This document shows, in pieces, positions 18,470 to 26,461 of a stretch of 64,000 nt of DNA. The notes beneath the pieces were generated by a model. The model was not told the DNA's origin. It was given only the letters and a program-made list of their open reading frames with translations, and ran no database searches. Each line of letters begins with the position of its first letter. Position 1 is the stretch's first letter. The translations under genes and the position numbers were made by a program. Source of the stretch: Kaistia granuli DSM 23481 (lineage in GTDB: Bacteria > Pseudomonadota > Alphaproteobacteria > Rhizobiales > Kaistiaceae); the NCBI RefSeq assembly GCF_000380505.1, contig NZ_AQYH01000007.1, positions 372,001 through 436,000 on the forward strand, written 5' to 3'.

Positions 18470-18988
18470 TCAATTGAGCCACCAGACCGCTGCGTTGAGC
18501 GCTGTCGCAAACAGGACCCAGGCGAGATAGGGGGCCAGCATCCAGGCCGCGCGGCCGTCGATCCTGTGGAAGGCGCTCATGGTGGCGATGATCGCGAGGA
18601 CGAGCAGGATGATGTCGACCAGGGCGAGCCAGGGCAGGTGCAGGCCGAAGAACGCGCCGGACCAGGCAACGTTGAGAACGAGCTGCACCATGAAGGCGAG
18701 GGCGGCCGCCTGCAGCGCCGAGCCGCGACCAAGCACCCAGACCCGCCAGAAGGCCACTGCCATTAGCGCGTAGAGGACCGTCCAGACCGGCGCGAAGATC
18801 CAGTTGGGCGGACTGAAGAACGGCTTCGCTAGCCCGGCATACCAGGTCGGAATGCTGGGCAGGGTCATCCAGGATCCGAGCGCGGCGGCGCCGAAACAGA
18901 TGGCGAGGCTGACGACGAGGCGAAGCAGGGAGCCGGGCGAGAGCCAGGATTGCGGCGGCGTCTTGGTGTCGGCGGAAATCGAACTCAT
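18470..18988 (-). CDS. tspO: TspO/MBR family protein
   Basis: 172-residue five-helix membrane protein related to the mitochondrial benzodiazepine receptor, binding tetrapyrroles. The conserved PPNWIFAPVWTVLYALM, LVLNVAWSGAFF and LAPYLAWVLFATALN segments are all present. It is upstream of the two-helix protein gene by 79 bases in the same direction and may share control. Confidence 0.92.
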   Translation of the reverse strand: MSSISADTKTPPQSWLSPGSLLRLVVSLAICFGAAALGSWMTLPSIPTWYAGLAKPFFSPPNWIFAPVWTVLYALMAVAFWRVWVLGRGSALQAAALAFMVQLVLNVAWSGAFFGLHLPWLALVDIILLVLAIIATMSAFHRIDGRAAWMLAPYLAWVLFATALNAAVWWLN

Positions 18989-19052
18989 GGTCGTCCTGTC
19001 GGCGAAGTTATTCGCTGCTTATACGTGCGGAACAGCCGTCCGGTTCCGCGGC

Positions 19053-19886
19053 TCAGGAATTTCGCGCGATGAGATGATCCATCCACCGTGCCGGCAGCAG
19101 ACGCCGCATCAGCGCGGCGGCCTTGGTCAGCACCGTGACGCGGTAGCGGATCCGCGGGCGCGGACTTTCGAGGGCGTGCAGCAGCGCCGCTGTCACCGCT
19201 TCCGGGCCGAGCTTGAAGCGCGACGGACGGCGCGTGCCGGTCATTCGCGCCAGCTGCGCCTGGTAGTCGGCGCGATGGACGGAGCCTTCGATGTCGACCG
19301 TGGCGTGGAAATTCTCAAGCGCGGTTTGAGGGAAGCGGGTGGCGATCGGGCCCGGCTCGATCAGCGCGACGGCGATGCCGCTGCCGGCGAGTTCGATCCG
19401 CAGCGTGTCGGTCAGGCCCTCCAGCGCGTATTTGGAGCCGACATAGGCGCCCCGGTACTTGCCGGCGACAATGCCGAGAATGGACGAGCACTGGACGATG
19501 CGACCGTGCCCCTGCGCCCGCATGGCCGGCAGGATCCGGCACGTCAGCGTGTGCCAGCCGAAGACATTGGTCTCGAACTGGCGGCGCAGCACTTCGGTGG
19601 TCAGGTCCTCGACCGCGCCGACCTGGCCATAGGCGCCGTTATTGAACAGCGCGTCGAGCCGCCCGCCTGTTGCCGCCAGCACGGCGTCGGCGCAGGCATG
19701 GATCGAGGCCTCGTCGGTATAGTCGAGAAAGAGGGCGTCGAGGCCGGACGCGGCGAGGGCGGCGATGTCCTCCGGCTTGCGGGCCGTGGCGAAGACGCGC
19801 CAGCCCCGCGCTTTCAACGTCTTGGCCGCGTCATGGCCAATGCCGGACGAGGCGCCGGTGATGAGGATCGAGCGGGCGTCCGACAT
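19053..19886 (-). CDS. Short-chain dehydrogenase/reductase
   Basis: 277-residue SDR with cofactor loop TGASSGIG, NNGAYG, catalytic Ser in QCSSI and the YVGSK pair. The C-terminal RIRYRVTVLTKAAALMRRLLP extension is common in SDRs acting on lipids or retinol-like substrates, but the substrate is unknown. The gene is monocistronic and divergent from the AEC transporter. Confidence 0.88.
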   Translation of the reverse strand: MSDARSILITGASSGIGHDAAKTLKARGWRVFATARKPEDIAALAASGLDALFLDYTDEASIHACADAVLAATGGRLDALFNNGAYGQVGAVEDLTTEVLRRQFETNVFGWHTLTCRILPAMRAQGHGRIVQCSSILGIVAGKYRGAYVGSKYALEGLTDTLRIELAGSGIAVALIEPGPIATRFPQTALENFHATVDIEGSVHRADYQAQLARMTGTRRPSRFKLGPEAVTAALLHALESPRPRIRYRVTVLTKAAALMRRLLPARWMDHLIARNS

Positions 19887-20123
19887 GCTGCTCCTGACAG
19901 GTTCTGCTGAAATGAGCCGTGCGATAGGCTCGCCGCGACGGCCGGACTATAGAGGGCCGGGCCGGGGAGCCAAGCGGGAATGGCCGAATCGCGTATTGGC
20001 CGCGGTTGACCGGCTACGGCGAGCTTTCTACTGTCGAGCGGCCTTTTCGCCCCAAAGCCTCCCGGTTCAGACCCTGATGCCCTGCCATGCCCTGATCACG
20101 TCCGTCCTCTCGGGGTGCGGCGC

Positions 20124-21074
20124 ATGCTGATGATCGGCCGTCTGGCCGAGATCGCCTTCATCGTCCTGCCGATCGCCGGGCTGATCACGGTCGGCTACAT
20201 CGCCGGATGGACCAAGCATCTCGGCGACCGCGCCGCCGACGGGCTGTCGGAATATGTCTTCGGCATCGCCGTGCCGGTGCTGATCTTCAAGACGTTGTCG
20301 GAAGCGAAGATGCCGGAAGGCGGGCAGCCCTGGGGCTACTGGATCGCCTATTTCGCCGGCGCCTTCATCGTTTTCGGCATCGGCTTCCTCATTGCGCGGC
20401 GATGGTTCGGGCGCGCCCATGTCGAGGCTGTGATGCAGGGCTTTGCCAGCGGCCAGTCCAACACTGTTTTTGTCGGCGTGCCGGTGATTCTGAACGCCTT
20501 CGGCAATGAAGGAGCCGTGCCGCTCTTCCTGCTGATCGCCATCCATCTGCCGGTGATGACGACGGCGGCGACCCTGTTCGCCGAGGGCTCGGAATCTGGC
20601 ATCTCGCGGGCGACGCTGATGCGGCTTGTCCGGGCGCTCGCCCGCAATCCCATCCTGATCGGCATCTATGCCGGCGCCATCGGCCAGATCGCTGGCATCC
20701 ACGCCAGCGGCCCGGCCGGCGAGGTCGTGCGTATGCTCGCCGCGTCGTCGGTGCCCTGCGCGCTGATCTCGATGGGGCTGGCGCTGCGTCGCTACGGTTT
20801 CGCCGGCGACCTCAACGCCTCGCTGGTCATCAGCGTGCTGAAGCTCGTCGTGCACCCGCTGATCGTGCTCGCCCTGGTGCAGGTCCTGCCGATGCCGCCG
20901 GTCTGGGCCGGCGTCGCCGTCGTCTTTGCCGCCATGCCCTGCGGCGTGAATGCCTATCTTCTCGCCAACCACTACAAGGCGGGCGTCGCCAGCACCGCCA
21001 GCGCTGTGTCGCTATCGACCATGCTCAGCCTCTTCACGGTGACGGTCTGGCTCTATGTGCTGGGTGTGGGCTGA
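20124..21074 (+). CDS. AEC-family auxin efflux carrier-like transporter
   Basis: 316-residue membrane protein with about ten helices in two halves. The GFASGQSNTVFVGVPVI segment and the PCGVNAYLLANHY segment near the C-terminus match the AEC family of organic-anion or amino-acid exporters. The start could be GTG 20115, ATG 20124 or ATG 20130; 20124 has GGGG at useful distance. Its last 22 bases overlap the convergent GluQRS gene. Confidence 0.85.
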   Translation: MLMIGRLAEIAFIVLPIAGLITVGYIAGWTKHLGDRAADGLSEYVFGIAVPVLIFKTLSEAKMPEGGQPWGYWIAYFAGAFIVFGIGFLIARRWFGRAHVEAVMQGFASGQSNTVFVGVPVILNAFGNEGAVPLFLLIAIHLPVMTTAATLFAEGSESGISRATLMRLVRALARNPILIGIYAGAIGQIAGIHASGPAGEVVRMLAASSVPCALISMGLALRRYGFAGDLNASLVISVLKLVVHPLIVLALVQVLPMPPVWAGVAVVFAAMPCGVNAYLLANHYKAGVASTASAVSLSTMLSLFTVTVWLYVLGVG

Positions 21075-21934
21075 GCCGGCGCCAGGCCCACCAGTCTCCG
21101 TACATCCTCGGCCGTGGCGCCGGCCGCCCGCAGTGCGGCCAGGCCCCTGGCTCCCTCCGATTTCGACAGCTTCCTTCCCGCAGCGTCGCGGACCAGGCCA
21201 TGGTGGCGATAGATCGGCGCGGGCAGTCCGAGCAGTGCCTGCAGCAGGCGGTGGACGCTGGTGGCGTGAAAGAGATCTTCGCCGCGCACGACATCCGTCA
21301 CGCCCTGCAGCGCGTCGTCGACGACGACCGAGAGGTGGTAGCTGGTCGGGATCTCCTTGCGGGCGATGATGACATCGCCCCAGCGGCCGGGGTCCGCGGT
21401 CACATCGCCCGTCTCGCCGTCCGGCCCGCTGCCGTGCTCGGTGAAACGAAGCGGCCCGATCCGGTCGATTGCCGCCGCCATGCGCAGACGCCACGCATAG
21501 GGCGCCCCCGAAGCGATCCGCGCCGCAGCCTCGCCGGCGGCGAGGTCCCGGTCGAGGCCCGAATAGAGCGGGGCGCCGTCGGGATCGCGCGGCCAGGCGG
21601 GATCGGCGGTGGCGGCGCGGATTTCCCCCCGGCTCAGGAAGCTCGGATAGACGAGGTCCATCAATCGCAGCGTTTCCAGCGCCTTCGAATAGGCGTCGAA
21701 ATGTTCGGATTGCCGGCGCACAGGCTGTTCCCAGTCGAGCCCGAGCCAGGCGAGGTCGTCGAGAATCGCCGCCTCGAATTCTGGACGGCAGCGTGTCCGG
21801 TCGATGTCCTCGATGCGAATCAGGAGCCGCCCGCCGACGGCGCGGGCGAGATCGCTGTTCAGCAGCGCCGAGTAGGCATGACCGAGGTGCAGTTCGCCGT
21901 TCGGGCTCGGGGCAAAGCGGAAGATGCGGGTCAT
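21053..21934 (-). CDS. gluQ: Glutamyl-Q tRNA(Asp) synthetase
   Basis: 293-residue truncated glutamyl-tRNA synthetase without anticodon-binding domain. It attaches glutamate to queuosine in tRNA-Asp. FAPSPNGELHLGHAYSAL carries the HIGH-type motif and RKLSKSEG the KMSKS-type motif. The zinc-ligand cysteines of the E. coli enzyme are not seen in the corresponding stretch (YPSFLSRGEI). It overlaps the convergent AEC gene at the 3' ends. Confidence 0.92.
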   Translation of the reverse strand: MTRIFRFAPSPNGELHLGHAYSALLNSDLARAVGGRLLIRIEDIDRTRCRPEFEAAILDDLAWLGLDWEQPVRRQSEHFDAYSKALETLRLMDLVYPSFLSRGEIRAATADPAWPRDPDGAPLYSGLDRDLAAGEAAARIASGAPYAWRLRMAAAIDRIGPLRFTEHGSGPDGETGDVTADPGRWGDVIIARKEIPTSYHLSVVVDDALQGVTDVVRGEDLFHATSVHRLLQALLGLPAPIYRHHGLVRDAAGRKLSKSEGARGLAALRAAGATAEDVRRLVGLAPAQPTPST

Positions 21935-22028
21935 GGGGCGGGCACGTCGTCGTTCGGGATGGTGAAAAGGGGCCTGCGCTTGCTAGCATGAGGCAGATTC
22001 GTCCCCCCGCCCGCAACAGGGATTTTCC

Positions 22029-22682
22029 ATGCTCGATGGTCCGCGCCTCGCTCCGCTTTCCGGGGCCAAGCCCAAGAAACTCGTCGTCCTCCTGCATGGC
22101 GTCGGCGCGGATGGCCGCGATCTCATCGATATCGGCGCGCATTGGGCGCCGTTGTTTCCGGATACGTATTTCGTCGCGCCGGATGCGCCGGACCCCTGTG
22201 ATTGGGGCGCGGGACACCAGTGGTTCCGTCTCTCCGTGCGCGATGCGCATGAATATTGGCAGGGCGCCTCGGCCGCGGCGCCGAAGCTCGACGAGTTCCT
22301 CGACGCCGAACTCGAACGCCACGGCCTCACCGATGCCGATCTGGCGCTGGTCGGATTCAGCCAGGGCACCATGATGGCGCTGCAGGTCGGGCCGCGCCGG
22401 CCGCGCGAGATGGCGGGCATCATCGCCTATTCCGGCCGCATCGCCGGGCCGCAGCGGCTCGCCGCCGAGGTGAAGAGCCGCCCGCCGGTACTGCTCGTTC
22501 ACGGCGCGCTGGACGAGGTGATCCCGGTCGCGGCGCTGCAGGAGACGGAAAAGGCGCTGCGCGATGCCGGCTTCGCGGTTGCTGCGATCGAGCGGCCCGG
22601 CCTCGGACACGGCATTGACGAGGCGGGACTTGCCGCAGGGGCCGCCTTCCTCAATCGCATTTTTGCCACAGCCGAGATCTGA
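22029..22682 (+). CDS. Phospholipase/carboxylesterase family hydrolase
   Basis: 217-residue alpha/beta hydrolase of the carboxylesterase/thioesterase type. The nucleophile elbow is VGFSQGTMMAL, the acid is in HGALDEVIP and the histidine in LGHGID, giving a full triad. LLHGVGADGRDL forms the oxyanion region. No signal peptide is seen, so it is cytosolic. The gene is divergent from gluQ. Confidence 0.88.
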   Translation: MLDGPRLAPLSGAKPKKLVVLLHGVGADGRDLIDIGAHWAPLFPDTYFVAPDAPDPCDWGAGHQWFRLSVRDAHEYWQGASAAAPKLDEFLDAELERHGLTDADLALVGFSQGTMMALQVGPRRPREMAGIIAYSGRIAGPQRLAAEVKSRPPVLLVHGALDEVIPVAALQETEKALRDAGFAVAAIERPGLGHGIDEAGLAAGAAFLNRIFATAEI

Positions 22683-22795
22683 TCGACACGCACGGAAACG
22701 TCACCGTCCCATTGTCTTCACAAGGATGACACAGAGCCTGTAGACTATTTGAGCAATCTCGAGGTTCGGCGCGTCTCAGCAGAGGAAGCCATGTC

Positions 22796-23353
22796 TTGAC
22801 GATAGCCGTGTCGCCCGGCGCACATCCCGCCCTTGTGCTCAATGCCGATTATCGGCCTCTGAGCTATTACCCGCTGTCGCTCTGGTCCTGGCAGGACACG
22901 ATCAAGGCGGTGTTTCTTGACCGGGTCAATATCGTTTCCGAATATGACGTCGACATCCGCAGCCCGTCCTTCCGGATGCGGCTGCCGAGCGTCGTCTCGC
23001 TGAAGAGCTATGTGACGCCGACACGCAATCCGGCCTTCACCCGCTTCAACGTCTTTCTGCGCGACCGTTTCCAGTGCCAGTATTGCAGCACGCGCGAGGA
23101 TCTGACCTTCGACCACGTCATCCCGCGCGCCCGGGGCGGCACGACGACGTGGGAAAATGTCGTGGCCGCCTGTTCGCCCTGCAATCTGCGCAAGGGCAGC
23201 CTCACCTCTGCCGATTCCCGGATGTGGCCGCGGCAGAAGCCGTTCCAGCCGAGCGTCTCCGACCTGCACAATAACGGCCGCCTGTTCCCGCCCAACTATC
23301 TGCACGACAGCTGGCTCGATTATCTCTACTGGGATACGGAGCTGGACCCGTAG
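22796..23353 (+). CDS. HNH endonuclease family protein
   Basis: 185-residue protein with a conserved N-terminal region (LVLNADYRPLSYYPLSLW) and a C-terminal HNH nuclease fold: a CQYC zinc knuckle, DHVIPRARGG and NVVAACSPCNLRKG. The family is widespread in alphaproteobacteria as a housekeeping single gene; its target is unknown. Start is likely a TTG at 22796 with AGAGGA upstream; a nearby ATG at 22791 gives only two codons. Confidence 0.85.
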   Translation: MTIAVSPGAHPALVLNADYRPLSYYPLSLWSWQDTIKAVFLDRVNIVSEYDVDIRSPSFRMRLPSVVSLKSYVTPTRNPAFTRFNVFLRDRFQCQYCSTREDLTFDHVIPRARGGTTTWENVVAACSPCNLRKGSLTSADSRMWPRQKPFQPSVSDLHNNGRLFPPNYLHDSWLDYLYWDTELDP

Positions 23354-23374
23354 TCCACCGTCGATCCCAGAGCC

Positions 23375-24196
23375 TTGCCCAAGCTGATCCGCATCACCGA
23401 TCCCGCCGATCCCCGCATTGCGCCCTATTGCCAGGTGCGCGAGCGCGATCTCGTCGGCCGCCACGATCACTTCATCGCCGAGGGCGAGGTCGTGCTGCAG
23501 ACGCTGGTGCAGTCCGATCGGCACCAGCCTGTTTCGCTCCTGCTGGACGAGAAGCGCGTCGGCGGCCTCGCCTATATCACCGACCAGCTGCCGGACGAGA
23601 CGCCGGTCTATGTCGCCGGTCAGGCCGTGCTCGACGGCATCGTTGGCTTTCACATCCATCGCGGCATCCTGGCGCTCGGCCATCGCGCGCTGCCGCCTTC
23701 TGCCGATCAACTGCTCGGCGGGATCGAGGGGCGGGCGCTGGTCGTCGTGCTGATGGGGATTTCCAACCACGACAATCTCGGCGGCATCTTCCGCAACGCC
23801 GCCGCCTTCGGCGCCGACGCGGTGTTGCTCGATGCGCGCTGCTGCGATCCGTTTTATCGCAAGGCGATCCGTGTCTCGGTCGGCAACACATTGACCCTCC
23901 CGCATGCGCGCCTGTCAGACGCGGAGGATGTCGTATCGCTGCTCGAACGGCATGGCTTCACCGCCGTGTCGTTGAGCCCGAACGGAGCGTTTCGCCTGGC
24001 CGAGCTGAAGCGGCCGGCCCGCGTCGCGGCCCTGCTTGGAACCGAAGGTCCCGGTCTCGACGACGCGGTCATGGCCCGCACCCGGACGGTGCGGATTCCC
24101 ATGGTCGGCGGCGTCGATTCGCTCAATGTCGCGACGACAAGCGGCATCGTGCTGCATCAGCTGACGCAGGCGGCTGTCGACGAGGATCCGGCCTAG
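23375..24196 (+). CDS. TrmH/SpoU-family RNA 2'-O-methyltransferase
   Basis: 273-residue SPOUT methyltransferase. Motif 1 NHDNLGGIFRNAAAFG and the knot motifs LLGTEGPGL and VDSLNVATTSG bind AdoMet and RNA. The N-terminal region resembles a substrate-binding domain of rRNA/tRNA methylases. The start appears to be a TTG 21 bases after the HNH stop, so the two are probably cotranscribed. The exact nucleotide modified cannot be inferred. Confidence 0.9.
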   Translation: MPKLIRITDPADPRIAPYCQVRERDLVGRHDHFIAEGEVVLQTLVQSDRHQPVSLLLDEKRVGGLAYITDQLPDETPVYVAGQAVLDGIVGFHIHRGILALGHRALPPSADQLLGGIEGRALVVVLMGISNHDNLGGIFRNAAAFGADAVLLDARCCDPFYRKAIRVSVGNTLTLPHARLSDAEDVVSLLERHGFTAVSLSPNGAFRLAELKRPARVAALLGTEGPGLDDAVMARTRTVRIPMVGGVDSLNVATTSGIVLHQLTQAAVDEDPA

Positions 24197-24200
24197 CGTC

Positions 24201-24242
24201 GCGGCCCTTCCAGCGTTTCATCGAAACATGGAAAGGGGCCGC
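24201..24242. terminator. Hairpin between the convergent methyltransferase and dsbB genes
   Basis: GCGGCCC-TTCCA on the left pairs with TGGAA-A-GGGGCCGC on the right with a 2-base bulge, and TTTC/GAAA closes the inner stem. It lies between two convergent stops and can serve both strands. Confidence 0.55.
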
Positions 24243-24279
24243 ATCATCTGACTGTTGGCTCTTCTTCGCGCGAACGCTT

Positions 24280-24783
24280 TCAGCGACGGCCGAGCCCGGC
24301 CCACAGCGTGGCGGCAACGATGACGGCCGAAACAAGCGCGTTCCAGCCGGCGAAGGACAGGCCGAGGACTCGCAGCGCCGCTTCCGTGCAGCTCACCACC
24401 TTGGTCTTGCCGATCTGTGCCAGCAGGTCGCCGGCATTGCCGGTGGTGGCGATGCCGCCGCCGCAATCCGCCGGTCCCGGCCAGAATTTCCATTCCGCGC
24501 CAGCGTGGTAGAGCGCGAGCCCGAGCCCGGCCAGGAAGATCAGCCCGGCGAGGACCAGCAGCCATCGCGCCAGCCGCTCCGACGACTTCATGCTGAGCAG
24601 CAGGATGGCGACCAGCAGGACGGGCAGGCCGACATAATAGGGAATGCGCTGTTCGAGGCAGAGCTTGCACGGCGAATAGCCGCCGAAGATCTGGGACGCC
24701 CAGGCGCCGAGGATGGCCACGAGGCCGATCCCGAAGCTGAAGAGCGCGAGCGGCAGGCGGCGGGAAGAGGAACTGGCGGCCAT
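24280..24783 (-). CDS. dsbB: Disulfide bond formation protein B
   Basis: 167-residue four-helix quinone-dependent oxidase that reoxidises DsbA. The first redox pair is SPCKLCLEQR, and two further cysteines (PADCGGG and VVSC) lie in the second periplasmic loop. The ATG at 24783 starts just before the first helix; the longer frame upstream runs through the antisense of tRNA-Leu and is not coding. Confidence 0.9.
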   Translation of the reverse strand: MAASSSSRRLPLALFSFGIGLVAILGAWASQIFGGYSPCKLCLEQRIPYYVGLPVLLVAILLLSMKSSERLARWLLVLAGLIFLAGLGLALYHAGAEWKFWPGPADCGGGIATTGNAGDLLAQIGKTKVVSCTEAALRVLGLSFAGWNALVSAVIVAATLWAGLGRR

Positions 24784-24995
24784 GGATGTCTCGCTTTGAT
24801 CGATGCCGCCTGCTTCTAGCCCGCCGACCTCGGGTCTGTCGACGTCGCGGCCTTCATATCGGCGCGAGGCGGTCGCGGCGATCCGATCCGCCAGCTTCCT
24901 TGCCGGCCGGTGGTTCACTGCCGCTGTGGAGCCTGCCCACCTTCGTGCATGCCGAAGGCGCCGGCCTCGCAACTGGGCACATGTCGAAATCGCCG

Positions 24996-25023
24996 TTGCT
25001 TCTGCCGCGAGCCTGATTATAGT
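24996..25023 (+). promoter_or_regulatory. Candidate promoter of tRNA-Leu
   Basis: TTGCTT (24996-25001) and TATAGT (25018-25023) are spaced by 16 bases, about 30 bases upstream of the tRNA 5' end. Confidence 0.5.
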
Positions 25024-25054
25024 CGCGCCGTCGCGGGCCAGGAGCCTGCGCGTT

Positions 25055-25139
25055 GCGGGCGTGGTGGAACTGGTAGACGCGCCGGACTCAAAATCCGGTT
25101 CCGAAAGGAGTGTCGGTTCGATTCCGACCGCCCGCACCA
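25055..25139 (+). tRNA. tRNA-Leu (anticodon CAA)
   Basis: Acceptor GCGGGCG (25055-25061) pairs with CGCCCGC (25129-25135); CCA is encoded. The anticodon stem CCGGA/TCCGG holds loop CTCAAAA with anticodon CAA at 25089-25091. A long variable arm and GTTCGATTC T-arm loop are as expected for leucine. It reads UUG. Confidence 0.97.
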
Positions 25140-25145
25140 GTCTTT

Positions 25146-25194
25146 CTGAGATGTGCATCTGGCATCTATGCAAAAGGCTCTCAGTTTCTCTTCC
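25146..25194 (+). terminator. Terminator after tRNA-Leu
   Basis: CTGAGA (25146-25151) pairs with TCTCAG (25179-25184), with an inner TGCAT/ATGCA stem, followed by the T-rich TTTCTCTTCC. Confidence 0.5.
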
Positions 25195-25355
25195 AGCAGT
25201 CGTAATCGACATGGATGCCACTTCGGCAGCCTGATTTCCTATTGAAAGCAGTGTGGGACGAGTGCGGGGCCGCTCATGCCACTGTGCCATAGCCTGGCGT
25301 TCCGGGATCAACTCGGCCGCATCGTCGAATTCTCCTTTGCGCCTAGGATGATCCT

Positions 25356-25450
25356 AGAAAAAGGGGCGCTAGTAGCGCCCCTCGACCGAAGGCAGCAAGC
25401 GCATGGTAGTCCCCCAAACGGTGATAGCGGATGGGGGTTAGTCGCATTCC
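25356..25450 (-). ncRNA. Possible small RNA ending at an orphan terminator
   Basis: On the minus strand AGGGGCGCT-ACT-AGCGCCCCT (25382-25362) followed by TTTTT is a textbook intrinsic terminator with no assigned gene upstream. A second stem (CCCCC about 25434 with GGGGG about 25413) and a weak CTTAGC-N17-CTACAG promoter-like pair near 25458-25485 would bound a transcript of about 95 bases. An 11-codon frame ends with its stop inside the terminator, so a leader peptide or the tail of a decayed gene is equally possible. Confidence 0.3.
25357..25382 (-). terminator. Intrinsic terminator, minus strand, orphan
   Basis: Perfect 9-base arms AGGGGCGCT (25362-25370 as written on plus) and AGCGCCCCT (25374-25382) with a 3-base loop are followed by five T on the minus strand. 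No annotated minus-strand gene ends here. Confidence 0.75.
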
Positions 25451-25692
25451 AGCTGGACTGCTGTAGCGGCCGCGCAACAGCTAGCTAAGTTTCGGTTGTG
25501 TCGGGTTGTTTGGGCGGGATTTCGGGGATCCAGCGGCCTGGCTTCGGCCGTCCTGCTATGGCGCCGACGGCTAGGTTGGCTAAGATCAGCCATGGTTCGC
25601 GGCGCTTCGGCCGCGTGACGGGTACGGGGCTGCCGGGCCGCGTTTGCGGTGTCGCGGCCGGATTCGGCAATCGACAATCGCAGCGCGAGAAA

Positions 25693-25702
25693 TTATCTAT
25701 AA
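25693..25702. promoter_or_regulatory. BioR box upstream of bioR
   Basis: TTATCTATAA is the consensus BioR operator of alphaproteobacteria. It ends 3 bases before the bioR start codon, exactly where a ribosome site would be, and none is present. Confidence 0.85.
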
Positions 25703-25705
25703 AAC

Positions 25706-26374
25706 ATGAGCAAGCCCAGAGAAGAGACGCTGGCCGTCCGGATCAGCCGGACGTTGGCGGAGCGGATCATCGCCGGCGATATTGAGCCGGGCTCGCGCCT
25801 GCGTCAGGATCATATCGCGGAAGAATTCGGCGCCAGCCATGTGCCGGTGCGTGAGGCCTTCCGGCGGCTGGAGGCGCAGGGTCTCGCCGTCAGCGAGCCG
25901 CGTCGCGGGGTGCGAGTTGCCGCTTTCAATCTGGCCGAGGTCAAGGAAGTGGCGGAAATGCGGGCGGCGCTCGAGGTCCTGGCGTTGCGGCATGCGGCTC
26001 CGAACCTGACTCCCGCCATTCTCGACGAAGCCGAAGAAGCGACGAAGGCTGGCGACAATTCGCGCGATGTCCGCTCCTGGGAGGAGGCCAACCGGCGCTT
26101 CCACCGACTGATCCTCTCGCCCTGCGCCATGCCGCGTCTGCTGGCGTCGATCGACGATCTGCATGCCGCCAGTGCGCGGTTCCTGTTCGCCGCCTGGCGC
26201 GCCGATTGGGAAGCGCGAACCGACCATGATCACCGCGCGATACTGGCTGCCCTGCGGGGCCGGCAGGTTGATGTCGCCTGCACGACGCTCGCCGGCCATG
26301 TGCAATGGATCGGCCGACGTCCGGTAGCTGCGGCGGGCGGCAAGGTGCGCGACGCATTCGCTATCGTTGGCTGA
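25706..26374 (+). CDS. bioR: BioR, GntR-family repressor of biotin genes
   Basis: 222-residue regulator with an N-terminal winged HTH (ERIIAGDIEPGSRLRQ, then HVPVREAFRRLEAQGLA) and a C-terminal FCD-type helical domain with ligand-site histidines (NRRFHRLIL, DHDHRAIL, LAGHVQWI). BioR replaces the BirA repressor function in many alphaproteobacteria. The identification rests on adjacent bioYBD and four TTATCTATAA-type boxes. A box directly abutting its start codon indicates autoregulation. Confidence 0.9.
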   Translation: MSKPREETLAVRISRTLAERIIAGDIEPGSRLRQDHIAEEFGASHVPVREAFRRLEAQGLAVSEPRRGVRVAAFNLAEVKEVAEMRAALEVLALRHAAPNLTPAILDEAEEATKAGDNSRDVRSWEEANRRFHRLILSPCAMPRLLASIDDLHAASARFLFAAWRADWEARTDHDHRAILAALRGRQVDVACTTLAGHVQWIGRRPVAAAGGKVRDAFAIVG

Positions 26375-26377
26375 TAA

Positions 26378-26387
26378 TTATAGATAG
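26378..26387. promoter_or_regulatory. BioR box 1 upstream of bioY
   Basis: TTATAGATAG is the reverse orientation of the BioR consensus with one mismatch, four bases past the bioR stop. Confidence 0.65.
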
Positions 26388-26419
26388 CCCTTGCGACTCG
26401 GGAGAGGATGTGGATTCTA

Positions 26420-26429
26420 TTATAGATAG
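26420..26429. promoter_or_regulatory. BioR box 2 upstream of bioY
   Basis: TTATAGATAG matches the BioR consensus with one mismatch and overlaps a TATTAT stretch that may be the -10 region. Confidence 0.7.
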
Positions 26430-26438
26430 ATTCAGTTA

Positions 26439-26448
26439 TTATCTATAA
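26439..26448. promoter_or_regulatory. BioR box 3 upstream of bioY
   Basis: TTATCTATAA is a perfect consensus site 13 bases before the bioY start, 9 bases from box 2. Confidence 0.85.
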
Positions 26449-26461
26449 TTTAGGAACCGCA

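Larger units (their letters stand above)
25140..25705. other. 566-base gap between tRNA-Leu and bioR
   Basis: No convincing protein gene is seen. The left end has a tRNA terminator; 25357-25382 holds a strong hairpin followed by TTTTT on the minus strand; the right end holds the BioR box of bioR. Short open frames (for example 25485-25670 minus and 25276-25488 plus) lack ribosome sites and family features. The gap may be an erosion zone next to the tRNA. Confidence 0.6.

Noticed and set aside
24784-25311. Upstream extension of the dsbB frame through tRNA-Leu (contains AVGIEPTLLSEPDFESG)
   Set aside because: This is the well-known false peptide from translating the antisense of a tRNA; dsbB starts at 24783.
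25383-25440. SRP RNA-like GAAGGCAGCA motif in the gap after tRNA-Leu
   Set aside because: The flanking helices and the rest of the SRP core are missing.
25485-25670. 61-codon minus-strand frame in the bioR upstream gap
   Set aside because: TTG start, no ribosome site, no family features and low-complexity proline/arginine content.
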